From NCBI RefSeq assembly GCF_002286975.1, contig NZ_NSKB01000004.1:248001-312000 (forward strand): a DNA stretch of 64,000 nt, given 5' to 3'. Shown piece after piece: positions 17,818 to 25,869 of this stretch (the first letter of the stretch is position 1; each line of letters begins with the position of its first letter). Source of the stretch: Halomonas salipaludis (GTDB lineage Bacteria; Pseudomonadota; Gammaproteobacteria; Pseudomonadales; Halomonadaceae). A program made the translations under genes and the position numbers. Below the pieces are notes generated by a model that saw only the letters and a list, made by a program, of their open reading frames with translations, was not told the DNA's origin and did no database searches.

Positions 17818-19593
17818 ATGCGGGACAACATGACCAGCGGCAGCCAGGAAGGCGTCACCACCCAGTGTGTGCAACTGCTTGCCAGCGAAGGTAGAACCTT
17901 CATCAATACATCAGGTACCACTAGTTTAGCAAGTGCGGGGTTCAAGCATAGCCGTGCAGGACTGGTGGTCACCGATGCCCAGCACAGAGTTCTGCTCACC
18001 AACCCGGCGTTCGAGACCATCACTGGCTACCGCTGCGACCAGGTGTTGGGTTCGGACATCCACAGCCTGCTGGCCGACCAGAGTCACGACTACTTTCGAG
18101 CACTCGATCAACTCAGTCATAGCGGATTCTGGCAGGGCGAAGTCTACTGTCGTCGTCAGGATGGCGAGATTCATCCCGAGTTGCTGTCGGTCAACGCCAT
18201 ACGTGACGGCGATGGACAGATCAGGGGCTATGTCCGCAGCTTCATCGAGATTTCGGACCTCAAGAGCAATGAAAGCCAGCTGCAGCTAATGGCCCACCAC
18301 GACCCCCTGACCGGGCTCGCCAATCGCTCGCTGTTCGATGACCACCTGCAACGCGCCCTCAATCATGCCGAACGCACCGGAACCTCTTTCGCCATACTCT
18401 TCATCGACCTGGATCGCTTCAAGCCCGTCAACGATTCGCTCGGGCATGCCGCTGGCGATGAAATGCTCAACAAGATTGCCGTCCGCCTCACCCAAGCACT
18501 GCGTAGTGAAGATGTCCTGGCTCGTTTTGGTGGAGACGAATTTCTCGTCCTGCTCGAATACGGCTCGAGCCGCGAAACCGCCCAGGCAGTGGCACTGCGC
18601 ATTCAAGAAGCCCTCGAGGCACCCGTGAAGGTCGCGGGAAAATACATCCCGATGTCGGCCAGTATCGGCATCGCGCTATACCCGGAAGATGGCCAGAACG
18701 CCAGTGAGCTGCTCAGCAGCGCCGATAGCGCCATGTATGCCGCCAAACACGCCGGCGGTAGCTCGCATAGCTTCGTCGACCCCGCCATCAGTTACCTGCT
18801 GCAAGAACAACTGACCATCGAGATGGCGCTCAGCGAGGCCGTCAGGGAGCCCGAGAGTGCGTTTCGCATCGTCTACCAGCCGCAGTGCAACCTGGCTACA
18901 GGCCGGGTAGTTGGCCTGGAAGCCCTGCTACGCTGGAATGATGGTCGCTATTTCAACCACAAGCCGCGGGAGTGCATCGCTCTGGCACGCAAGCTGGGAT
19001 TGGCGATTCGCCTCGACAGATGGGTCATCGGCAAAGTCGCCAAGCAGCGCCAAGCATGGCAAGCCACGGGGAGCGGGCTTGGCAACCTACCGATTTCGGT
19101 GAACATCGTTGACGACCACCTGCATCCCGGCAGGTCCAACAGGCTGCCCCTCGACCAGTACCTGCGACAGATCGTCGACGACGCTTCCTGGCTGACGCTG
19201 GAAATCGCCTGCGACAGCCTGGTCAGCCAACCTGAAAGCACCCAGCATCTCTTTCGCCGCCTGCAGCGGCTTGGGGTCAACCTGGCCCTCGACGAGCTCG
19301 GCGATGGCCATATCAATTTCGCTTACCTGTCGCGGCTGCCGATTCGGCAGGCCAAGGTAAATGGCGTATTGATCAACAATCTCGCCAATGATCCACGAAG
19401 CCAGAAGCTACTGGGCGGCATTCATCGCCTGCTGGAGACCCTCGACATCCAGTGCATCGCCGTCGGCGTCGAGAATCAGCAGAGCCTGGACGCCATGAGC
19501 CTGGAGGGGCCCTACCTGGCCCAGGGCAATCATCTCGCCGTGCCGATGTTTGCCGAGCACCTCTGTGACTGGTACCGCAGCTACCACGCCTGA
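17818..19593 (+). CDS. PAS-GGDEF-EAL protein with intact GGDEF and degenerate EAL
   Basis: The 591-residue product has a PAS domain (about 40-150), GGDEF (about 160-320) and EAL (about 330-590); no membrane segment or signal peptide is evident. The cyclase motif RFGGDEF (238-242) and inhibitory-site RSED (229-232) are intact. The EAL domain keeps E368-A-L and the C-terminal AQG. However, DDFG is DELG (D492-E493), KID is KVN (K513) and AEGVE is AVGVE (V549 replaces a catalytic Glu). Loss of these metal and catalytic residues predicts no phosphodiesterase activity, so the EAL part may only bind nucleotide or a partner. It is divergent from the dCache cyclase and convergent with the polyamine permease gene. 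Confidence 0.88.
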   Translation: MRDNMTSGSQEGVTTQCVQLLASEGRTFINTSGTTSLASAGFKHSRAGLVVTDAQHRVLLTNPAFETITGYRCDQVLGSDIHSLLADQSHDYFRALDQLSHSGFWQGEVYCRRQDGEIHPELLSVNAIRDGDGQIRGYVRSFIEISDLKSNESQLQLMAHHDPLTGLANRSLFDDHLQRALNHAERTGTSFAILFIDLDRFKPVNDSLGHAAGDEMLNKIAVRLTQALRSEDVLARFGGDEFLVLLEYGSSRETAQAVALRIQEALEAPVKVAGKYIPMSASIGIALYPEDGQNASELLSSADSAMYAAKHAGGSSHSFVDPAISYLLQEQLTIEMALSEAVREPESAFRIVYQPQCNLATGRVVGLEALLRWNDGRYFNHKPRECIALARKLGLAIRLDRWVIGKVAKQRQAWQATGSGLGNLPISVNIVDDHLHPGRSNRLPLDQYLRQIVDDASWLTLEIACDSLVSQPESTQHLFRRLQRLGVNLALDELGDGHINFAYLSRLPIRQAKVNGVLINNLANDPRSQKLLGGIHRLLETLDIQCIAVGVENQQSLDAMSLEGPYLAQGNHLAVPMFAEHLCDWYRSYHA

Positions 19594-19609
19594 CCGGCTG
19601 TAAAATGAC

Positions 19610-20422
19610 TTACATTGCACCAGCTTTCTGGGCATTGGCCAGCTCACGGCGCCGCTTGAGCTCATAGACCACCGCCAGCACCACCGTGATCAGAATCAGG
19701 ATCAGCCCCAGCGCATTGACCGCCGGGGTCAGCCCGGTGCGCACCTGGGAGGCGATATATACCGTCAGGGTGGTGTCGTAGCCGGCCACGAACAGCGTGG
19801 TGTTGTAGTTCTCGAACGACTGCAGAAAGGCGATCACCGCCGCCGACAGGATCGCCGGCTTGAGGTAAGGCAACAGGATGCGCCGGAACATCTGCCACTG
19901 GCTGGCGCCCAGGTCCAGGGCAGCGCGCTCCATGGTGCGGTCGAAGCGCTGCAGGCGCGCCATCACCATCAGCATCACATAGGCGGCGATGAAGGTAGTC
20001 TGGCCCAGCACGGTGAGAAAGATCCCGCCACTGACCCCGAACTGGCGCCAGAAGATCAGCGTCGAGATACCGATGATCACCCCCGGCGTCAGCAGTGGCG
20101 AGAGGATCAGCGCATAGATGAACGGCTTGGCGCGGCTCGACACCGTGTTGAGGAACAGCGCGCTGGAGATGCCGATCGGCACCGCCAGCACCAGCACCCC
20201 CGCCGCCACCATCAGGCTGTTGGAGAGCGCATGCCACATGCCGCCGTCGTGCCACAGCTCGCCGAACCAGCGCAGCGTGGTGCCGCCCCAGGGCGTCACG
20301 GTGGGAAAGCGGCTGTCGTTGAAGGTCGCCAGCGACATGATGATCAGCGGCAGGAACAGGTAGGCGAAGAACACCACGATGTAGAACTTGAGGCCGAAGG
20401 CCAGCAGGCGCTGCGAGGTCAT
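19610..20422 (-). CDS. potC: ABC transporter permease, PotC-like (polyamine type)
   Basis: This 270-residue inner-membrane permease has six predicted segments and the binding-protein-dependent loop (ERAALDLGASQWQMFRRILLPYLKPAI) that contacts the ATPase. The longest frame starts at 20485. The ATG at 20422 forms a 4-base ATGA overlap with the upstream permease stop and gives the typical N-terminus (MTSQRLLAFGLKFYIVVFFAYLFLPL), so it is used. It is the last gene of a four-gene uptake operon. PotC-type permeases import spermidine or putrescine with PotA, PotB and PotD; the substrate here is inferred from family only. Confidence 0.88.
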   Translation of the reverse strand: MTSQRLLAFGLKFYIVVFFAYLFLPLIIMSLATFNDSRFPTVTPWGGTTLRWFGELWHDGGMWHALSNSLMVAAGVLVLAVPIGISSALFLNTVSSRAKPFIYALILSPLLTPGVIIGISTLIFWRQFGVSGGIFLTVLGQTTFIAAYVMLMVMARLQRFDRTMERAALDLGASQWQMFRRILLPYLKPAILSAAVIAFLQSFENYNTTLFVAGYDTTLTVYIASQVRTGLTPAVNALGLILILITVVLAVVYELKRRRELANAQKAGAM

Positions 20423-21306
20423 TTGGCGATATCCCCCAGACCCACCTTGAATAGCTTCATGACAAGCGACATGAAGCCGATGCACAGCACCAGCAGCAGG
20501 AAGGCGTAGGCCGCGCCCTGGTTCCAGTTGCCGCCCTCGAAGAACCAGTTGTAGATGATCTGGGTGAACCAGCGGCTGCCCGGCGAGCCGAGCAGCGCCG
20601 GCACCGCATAGCTGCCGGCGGCGAGCATGAAGACCATGATGCAGCCAGTGGCAATGCCCGGCTTGGCATGGGGAATCACGATACGCCGGTGGGTGCGCAG
20701 GGTGCCGGCGCCGAGGTCGCGGGCCGCGCGCACCTGGTTGCCGTCGAGGCTCTCGATGGCGTTGTAGAGCGGAAACACCATGAATAGGATATAGGCGTAG
20801 ACCATGCCCACCATCACCCCGCCGTCGCCGCTGAGAAAGCGGATCGGGCGGTCGATCAGCCCCAGCGCCAGCAGCACCTCATTGAGCGGGCCGCGAAACG
20901 CCAGCAGGATGAACCAGGAGTAGGTGCGCAGGATCTCGTTGATCCAGAACGGCACGATCAACAGCAGGATGCACAGCGCCGCCTGGCGTGGCGTGGCGAC
21001 CTTGGCCAGGTACCAGGCCAGCGGATAGCTCACCGCCAGGGTCAACAGGGTGACCAGCACGCTCGACCAGATCGTCTTCAAGAAAATCGCGCGGTGGATA
21101 TCGTTGTTGAACAGCGTCACGTAGTTGGCCACGGTCAGCCGATCGTCCGGCCCGCCGATCTGCGCCGGCAGCAGGTTGGGCCGCAGCGAGTACTCGATCA
21201 TCTGCAGCTGCGGCAGGGTGACCATGATGATCAACCACATGCCGAGCAGGGTGACGATGGCCATCGCCACCGGCGAGCCAAAGCGTGCGCTAAGCTGCCG
21301 GAACAT
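20419..21306 (-). CDS. potB: ABC transporter permease, PotB-like (polyamine type)
   Basis: A 295-residue inner-membrane permease with six predicted segments and the coupling loop ESLDGNQVRAARDLGAGTLRTHRRIVIPHAKPGI. The open frame reaches 21390, but the ATG at 21306 (MFRQLSARFGSPVAMAI) has AAGGAGG six bases upstream inside the end of the ATPase gene, giving a 17-base overlap. That start is used. It pairs with the downstream PotC-like permease to form the membrane channel. Both overlaps indicate tight translational coupling. Confidence 0.88.
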   Translation of the reverse strand: MFRQLSARFGSPVAMAIVTLLGMWLIIMVTLPQLQMIEYSLRPNLLPAQIGGPDDRLTVANYVTLFNNDIHRAIFLKTIWSSVLVTLLTLAVSYPLAWYLAKVATPRQAALCILLLIVPFWINEILRTYSWFILLAFRGPLNEVLLALGLIDRPIRFLSGDGGVMVGMVYAYILFMVFPLYNAIESLDGNQVRAARDLGAGTLRTHRRIVIPHAKPGIATGCIMVFMLAAGSYAVPALLGSPGSRWFTQIIYNWFFEGGNWNQGAAYAFLLLVLCIGFMSLVMKLFKVGLGDIAK

Positions 21307-22453
21307 TGGCTGCCTCCTTGACCTCGCCGGTCTCCTCGTCGACCACCGGGCTGCCGTCGTTGGGCAGCACCACCGCCTCCGCCGGGTCATAGCCCAGCCT
21401 TACCCGCTCGCCCTGGGCAAGGCGGCCAGCCGCACCGCGCGCCTGTTCGCCGCTGAGCTGCAGCCGCAGCCGCTCGGCAGTAGCCACGAGCCGCGTCTCG
21501 AGCATCAGCCAGGCGCCTTCGAAATGCACCGCCTCGACCTCGGCCTCCAGCGCCGGGCCCGAACTACCCGGCCCCAGCAGTCGCAGCTGCTCGGGGCGCA
21601 CGAACAGCGCAGCGCTATCGCCAACGCCAAGGCCGTCGCTGGCCCCGGCCACCGCGCTGCCCTGCAGGCGCCCGAGCAGTCCGGCATCGAGGGTCAGACG
21701 CTCGCCGTCGCGCTCGGCGACGCTCACCTCGAGGCGGTTGGTCTCGCCGACGAAGGCCGCCACGAAGCCGGTCTGCGGCGCGCGGTAGAGCGTCATGGGG
21801 TCGGCGACCTGCTGGATGCGCCCCGCCGACATCACCGCCACCCGGTCGGACATGGTCAGCGCCTCGCCCTGGTCGTGGGTGATGTAGATGAAGGTAATGC
21901 CAGTCTTGCGCTGGATCGCCTTTAGCTCGGCGCGCATATGCTGGCGCAGCTTGAGGTCCAGCGCCGAGAGCGGCTCGTCGAGCAGCAGCACCCGCGGCTC
22001 CACCGCCAGCGCCCGGGCGATAGCGATTCGCTGCTTCTGGCCGCCGGAGAGCTCGGCGACCTGCTTGTCGCCGCTGCCCTCCAGCGCCACCAGGGCCAGC
22101 AGGCGCTCGGAGACCTCACGGCGGGCGCGCTTGTTGACGCCGCGCACCTCGAGCCCGAACTCGATGTTCTCGTACACGCTCATCAGCGGGAATAGCGCCA
22201 GGTTCTGGAAGATCATCGCCGTGGGCCGGCGGTTGACCGGCACTCCGCCCATCGGCTCGCCGCCGATCAGGACCTGGCCTTCGCTGGGGGTGAGAAAACC
22301 GCTGACCATATTCAACAGCGTGGTCTTGCCGCAGCCCGAGGGGCCGAGAAAGCTAAAGAACTCGCCGGAGTGAATCTCCAGCGAAGAGCGTTCGATGGCG
22401 GTGAAATCGCCGAAGCGCATCACTACCTTGTCGAGCGAAACGGAACCGTCCAT
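21290..22453 (-). CDS. potA: ABC transporter ATPase, PotA-like (polyamine type)
   Basis: The 387-residue ATPase has Walker A GPSGCGKTT, a Q-loop in MIFQNLALFP, signature LSGGQKQR, Walker B VLLLDEPLSALD and a C-terminal TOBE-like domain (about 275-370). The ATG at 22453 is preferred: GAGGTT lies just upstream, and it yields MDGSVSLDKVVMRFG. The longer frame would add 34 residues read from the repeat-rich spacer. The spacer between this gene and the binding-protein gene is 446 bp and filled with palindromic repeats, so its expression may be lower than that of the binding protein. Confidence 0.9.
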   Translation of the reverse strand: MDGSVSLDKVVMRFGDFTAIERSSLEIHSGEFFSFLGPSGCGKTTLLNMVSGFLTPSEGQVLIGGEPMGGVPVNRRPTAMIFQNLALFPLMSVYENIEFGLEVRGVNKRARREVSERLLALVALEGSGDKQVAELSGGQKQRIAIARALAVEPRVLLLDEPLSALDLKLRQHMRAELKAIQRKTGITFIYITHDQGEALTMSDRVAVMSAGRIQQVADPMTLYRAPQTGFVAAFVGETNRLEVSVAERDGERLTLDAGLLGRLQGSAVAGASDGLGVGDSAALFVRPEQLRLLGPGSSGPALEAEVEAVHFEGAWLMLETRLVATAERLRLQLSGEQARGAAGRLAQGERVRLGYDPAEAVVLPNDGSPVVDEETGEVKEAANVPAA

Positions 22454-22507
22454 GGGAACCTCAACAAAACAGGTAAAAGCATATGCTAGCGCCCCATTCA
22501 ACAACAG

Positions 22508-22880
22508 CATCGCGACTGAAGTCGCTCCTACATTAGCGCAGGTGCGACTCCCCATGTGGAAGCGAATTTACTCGCGACTAATGTGGGAGCGAATTCATTC
22601 GCGATTGCAGCGCGCAGCGCTGCCGGGCTGATCCCCCAACCCCCATCGCGACTGAAGTCGCTCCTACATTAGCGGAGGCGCTAATCCTCATGTGGGAGCG
22701 AATTTATTCGCGATTGCAGCGCGTAGCGCTGCCGGGCTGATCCCCCAACCCCCATCGCGACTGAAGTCGCTCCTACATTAGCGGAGGCGCTAATCCTCAT
22801 GTGGGAGCGAATTTATTCGCGATTGCAGCGCGTAGCGCTGCCGGGCCAAACCCATCGCGACTGAAGTCGCTCCTACATTT
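22508..22880. repeat. REP-like palindromic repeat array between binding-protein and ATPase genes
   Basis: Eight short elements of one family occur in two orientations. Four contain CGCGACTGAAGTCGCTCC (starting about 22510, 22646, 22755, 22855). Four contain the inverse form, such as GGGAGCGAATTTATTCGCG (about 22555, 22582, 22691, 22800). Each is itself a hairpin. A 109-bp unit, including a CAGCGCGTAGCGCTG hairpin, is repeated in tandem (22646-22754 and from 22755). No gene was seen in 22454-22899. The layout matches clustered REP/BIME elements; in malEFG such repeats protect the upstream binding-protein mRNA, and the same is inferred here. Confidence 0.85.
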
Positions 22881-22899
22881 GCCTTGGCGCCATATCCAA

Positions 22900-24015
22900 T
22901 CATGCAGAAAGATAGCGATCCTGATACTCGTTGCGCAGGGTTACGTACCACGGTTCCTGGATCGGCCACCACCACAGGTTCTCGAGGTCGGCGTCGGTGT
23001 AGGAGTCCTGGAAGAACTGGCGGGTCTCCGCCGGCAGCAGCGCCTCTGCGCCCACCGAGGTGGAGTTGTAGCCGGTGGCCTCGACGAACATGGCACCAGC
23101 TTCAGGGGTGTAGTACCAGTTGATCAGCTCGTAGACGGCGTCGGGGTTCTGGGCGTTCTTGGGAATCACGAAGCCCTCCATCCACGCCAGCGCGCCTTCG
23201 CGGGGGGCGGCGTAGGCGATGTCCTCGCCCTCCTGTTTGAGGCGGAAGGCGGTGCTGTCCCAGGTCTGGCCGATGATCGCGCCATTGGTACGAAACGCCG
23301 CCTGGGCCTCGTTCTCGGTGTCCCAGAACTGCACCAGCAGGTTCTTGTGCTTGACCGCCTCCTCGACGATCACATCGAAGTTGGCGCGCATCGCCTCCTC
23401 GCTGCGGTATGACTCGAGCATCGGGAACGGCAGCCGGCCCTCGCGCTCCAGCCACAGGCCGATACCGACCAGCGCCGAGTGGCCGCGCACCGTCACGCCC
23501 TGGCCATGGTCGGGGTTCCACAGGTCGGCGTAGCTGAGGGTCTCACGGTCGATATCGACGAAGCGACGGTGATAGGCGATCGCCTCGGTGCCCCAGTCGC
23601 TGGGCGCGAAGTAGCGCCGGCCGTCGACCACCCCGCCCACCTCGGAGCCCTCGATGGCGCTTTGCAGGGCGCCGTCCCAGTTGATGCGCGACTCGTCCAG
23701 CGGCTGGATCAGGTCGTAGTCGAGGTAGCCCGGCACCCGGTCCACGGTGGGCATGATCACGTCGAAGCCAGAGCCGTCGGTGGCACGCAGCGAGTTCATC
23801 AGCTCGTCGTTGGTGCCGTAGGGGGTAAAGGTGGCGCGGATGCCGGTCTTGTCGGTGAAGTCGGCGAGCATCTCGTCGCTGAAGTAGCCGGCCCAGGCAT
23901 AGATGCGCAGCGGCTCGCCCTGGGCCAGCGCCTTGTTGATATAGAAGGATGGCGCAGCGGCCACCGCCCCGGCCGCAGCCGTTCCCTGCAGAAAACGACG
24001 CCGTGACATCGACAT
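22900..24015 (-). CDS. potD: Extracellular solute-binding protein, PotD/PotF-like, Tat-exported
   Basis: The 371-residue periplasmic binding protein begins MSMSRRRFLQGTAAAGAVAA, a twin-arginine signal with an AQG cleavage region near residue 31. The mature part opens PLRIYAWAGYFSDEMLADF, typical of PotD/PotF polyamine receptors, and contains FDVIMPTVDRV and PSDWGTEAIAYHR. The start at 24015 has AGGAG eight bases upstream; the frame is open to 24150, but that would bury the signal. It is first in the operon followed by PotA-, PotB- and PotC-like genes. Polyamine specificity (putrescine, spermidine or a related amine) is inferred from family only. Confidence 0.88.
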   Translation of the reverse strand: MSMSRRRFLQGTAAAGAVAAAPSFYINKALAQGEPLRIYAWAGYFSDEMLADFTDKTGIRATFTPYGTNDELMNSLRATDGSGFDVIMPTVDRVPGYLDYDLIQPLDESRINWDGALQSAIEGSEVGGVVDGRRYFAPSDWGTEAIAYHRRFVDIDRETLSYADLWNPDHGQGVTVRGHSALVGIGLWLEREGRLPFPMLESYRSEEAMRANFDVIVEEAVKHKNLLVQFWDTENEAQAAFRTNGAIIGQTWDSTAFRLKQEGEDIAYAAPREGALAWMEGFVIPKNAQNPDAVYELINWYYTPEAGAMFVEATGYNSTSVGAEALLPAETRQFFQDSYTDADLENLWWWPIQEPWYVTLRNEYQDRYLSA

Positions 24016-24276
24016 GGAGATTCTCCTGAACACAGTGGTTATTACGCGTGGTCCAACGACCGCCTGCTCTCGGCGCCTTTTCGCACAGCGCTTGTTATGA
24101 TTGTCTGCTCGACTCGATGACCGGGGCATGACAATTGAATGACGGTTCAACGAGCTGAATTCAGCATAGCAGCGGGAGGGGGAATGGCGAGATACGCCGG
24201 ACGGCGGGTTTCAACGCTATATGCGCGATGGGAGAAGTAAGAGGAGGCAGTTGTGTGGAAGGCCAAACGGCAGACG
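24016..24276. other. Upstream region of the polyamine operon
   Basis: No gene was seen between the porin terminator and the binding-protein start. The stretch should carry the operon promoter on the minus strand; a TATGCT-like hexamer near 24160 is the only weak -10 candidate, with no clear -35 partner. Confidence 0.3.
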
Positions 24277-24306
24277 TTAAAAAGCCGGCCCACGAGGGGC
24301 CGGCTT
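24277..24306 (-). terminator. Rho-independent terminator of the porin gene
   Basis: Arms 24282-24291 and 24297-24306 (AAGCCGGCCC and its complement) form a 10-bp stem with a 5-base loop, followed on the minus strand by TTTTTAA (24277-24283). It lies about 40 bases after the porin stop. A second stem of 8 bp (CGAGCCGC arms) sits between it and the stop, near 24311-24329. Confidence 0.85.
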
Positions 24307-24345
24307 CTGGCGAGCCGCTAGGCGGCTCGTGGGGTCAGGCTAGAC

Positions 24346-25443
24346 TTAGAAGTCGTAGCGAACGCCCAGGGTGTACAGCAGATCGTCGTTGGCATCGCTG
24401 ATGGTCTGGTCGGTATCGAAGTCGGAATCATAGACTTCGGCGAAGACGTACATCGGCTGGCTGAAGCGATAGTTGGCGCCCAGCATCCAGCGGTTGCTGG
24501 AATCGATGTTGCCGGTATCGTCGTTGTCATCGAAGCTGACACGAGCGTACTGGCCGTAGATCTCACCCATGCCGTAGTCGAAGGTCGCACCGATGCTGGC
24601 GATATCGCTACCGATATACTGAGCATTACCAGTATTGGCGAACTCTTCGTCATTGGTGCTGGTAGTCTCGTAGCCGATACGGCCACTGAACTGCGGGGTG
24701 AACTGGTAAGACGCCACCATACCCCAGATGGCCTCATCGGAGTTGGCGGACTCACCGAAGCTGGAGAAGCCTTCACCACGGTTACGCTCACCGAAGTCCT
24801 TGTTCTGGTCGTAACCGGCAGCCACGTACAGGTCCTGCCAGGTGTAGTTGACCACCGCCTGCATGCTGGTGGTGGAGTCGGTCTGATCGGTACCTTGAAC
24901 CTGGTCGTTACCGGTGTAGTGCTTGGCCTGAACGTGGGCCTGGAAGCCTTCCAGCACCGGGGTAGAGTAGGCGATGGAGTTACCGAAGGAGCTGTTGGAA
25001 GTACCGCCCAGGCTTTCCCAGCCGAGGTTCTCCGGCACATCGAACACCACGCCGACATGGTCGTAGTACATGGAGTTGAAGTTACCGACCATCACGCGAC
25101 CGAACTGCTGGCTCTGGAGGCCGAGGTAGGTCGAGCGAGTGTTGGAGAAGGCATCTTCGTTACGCTGGGAAGCGTCGAAGCGGAACTCCATGCGCGCGAA
25201 CACGCTCAGATCGGAGTTGACCTCATGGCGGGCGCGGAAGCCCAGACGCGAACCGAGATCTTCCAGCTCAGAGCCGTTTTCCTTGACGCCACCTGTTTCT
25301 TGACCACCAGTGGTCAGGCCATAAACGATACGGCCATAGACGTCGACTTCGGTGCCGTCCTGGCTGTAAACGGTAGCTGCCTGAGCAGCGGCGGAGACGC
25401 CCAGGGCGCCGGCGATAGCAGTCGCTAACAGTGTCTTTTTCAT
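24346..25443 (-). CDS. Gram-negative general porin (OmpC-like beta-barrel)
   Basis: The 365-residue product has a clear Sec signal (MKKTLLATAIAGALGVSAAAQA, cut after residue 22). The mature sequence begins ATVYSQDGTEVDVYGRIVYGL and alternates beta strands, including the motif STYLGLQSQQFGRVMVGNF seen in trimeric porins. It ends LGVRYDF, with the terminal phenylalanine needed for BAM-dependent insertion. It is rich in Asp and Glu, as expected for a halophile outer membrane. AAGGA lies upstream of the start. The gene is monocistronic, with its own promoter candidate and a strong terminator. Confidence 0.92.
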   Translation of the reverse strand: MKKTLLATAIAGALGVSAAAQAATVYSQDGTEVDVYGRIVYGLTTGGQETGGVKENGSELEDLGSRLGFRARHEVNSDLSVFARMEFRFDASQRNEDAFSNTRSTYLGLQSQQFGRVMVGNFNSMYYDHVGVVFDVPENLGWESLGGTSNSSFGNSIAYSTPVLEGFQAHVQAKHYTGNDQVQGTDQTDSTTSMQAVVNYTWQDLYVAAGYDQNKDFGERNRGEGFSSFGESANSDEAIWGMVASYQFTPQFSGRIGYETTSTNDEEFANTGNAQYIGSDIASIGATFDYGMGEIYGQYARVSFDDNDDTGNIDSSNRWMLGANYRFSQPMYVFAEVYDSDFDTDQTISDANDDLLYTLGVRYDF

Positions 25444-25593
25444 CGCGATATGTCCTTAAACTAGCTTACTGTTTCGATCGTTACTGCATATGCAGTCGGC
25501 TTTCCCGGTGCGCCTTGGTCATCCGCCAGAGCGGGTGGCCAACACCGCCACCAGAGCGAAGCCTTGTTATAATCCAATGCTCGCAGGAGAAAC

Positions 25594-25623
25594 CTTATAC
25601 CGGGATTTCCAAGAACGCAACAA
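25594..25623 (-). promoter_or_regulatory. Candidate sigma-70 promoter of the porin gene
   Basis: On the minus strand TTGTTG (25618-25623) and TATAAG (25594-25599) are separated by 18 bases, giving a leader of about 145 bases before the ATG. A second weaker hexamer (TATAAC near 25570) could serve instead. Confidence 0.35.
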
Positions 25624-25731
25624 GAAAAAACACTGTTTTCAATCTCGATGCACGGAATCCATGGAACTTTCGTCCCGCGATGGCGTCGCGTCACCACCCT
25701 AGGCCACGACACCAGACCTCCTCAAGCCCTT

Positions 25732-25757
25732 TCGGTCGCCTGCCGGCAGGCGACCGA
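25732..25757. repeat. 26-bp perfect palindrome (possible terminator) downstream of the ProQ-like gene
   Basis: Arms 25732-25744 (TCGGTCGCCTGCC) and 25745-25757 are exact complements with no spacer. On the minus strand it lies about 110 bases after the ProQ-like stop. No U-tract follows, so it may be a Rho-dependent or processing site, or a dispersed palindrome. Confidence 0.5.
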
Positions 25758-25869
25758 TAGCGGGCCCTCAGCGGCCAGCCCGGCCATCTTCGCCGCCCCG
25801 GGGCCGGCATGCAACCCCTGGCGCTCAACGCTAGCCGTGAAATAGGCCGCCAGGTCCTTGCCTTATCGC

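Larger units (their letters stand above)
25444..25869. other. Porin leader/promoter region and ProQ-like gene 3' flank
   Basis: No gene was seen in these 426 bp. It holds a 12-bp palindrome CTGCATATGCAG (25484-25495) in the porin leader, a porin promoter candidate (25594-25623), a TATAAT-like hexamer on the plus strand at about 25567, and a 26-bp perfect palindrome (25732-25757). Short open frames here show no recognisable protein features. Confidence 0.5.

Noticed and set aside
22508-22880. Repeat array considered as a CRISPR
   Set aside because: Repeats alternate in orientation, are themselves hairpins, have unequal short spacing and repeated rather than unique intervals, and no cas gene is near.
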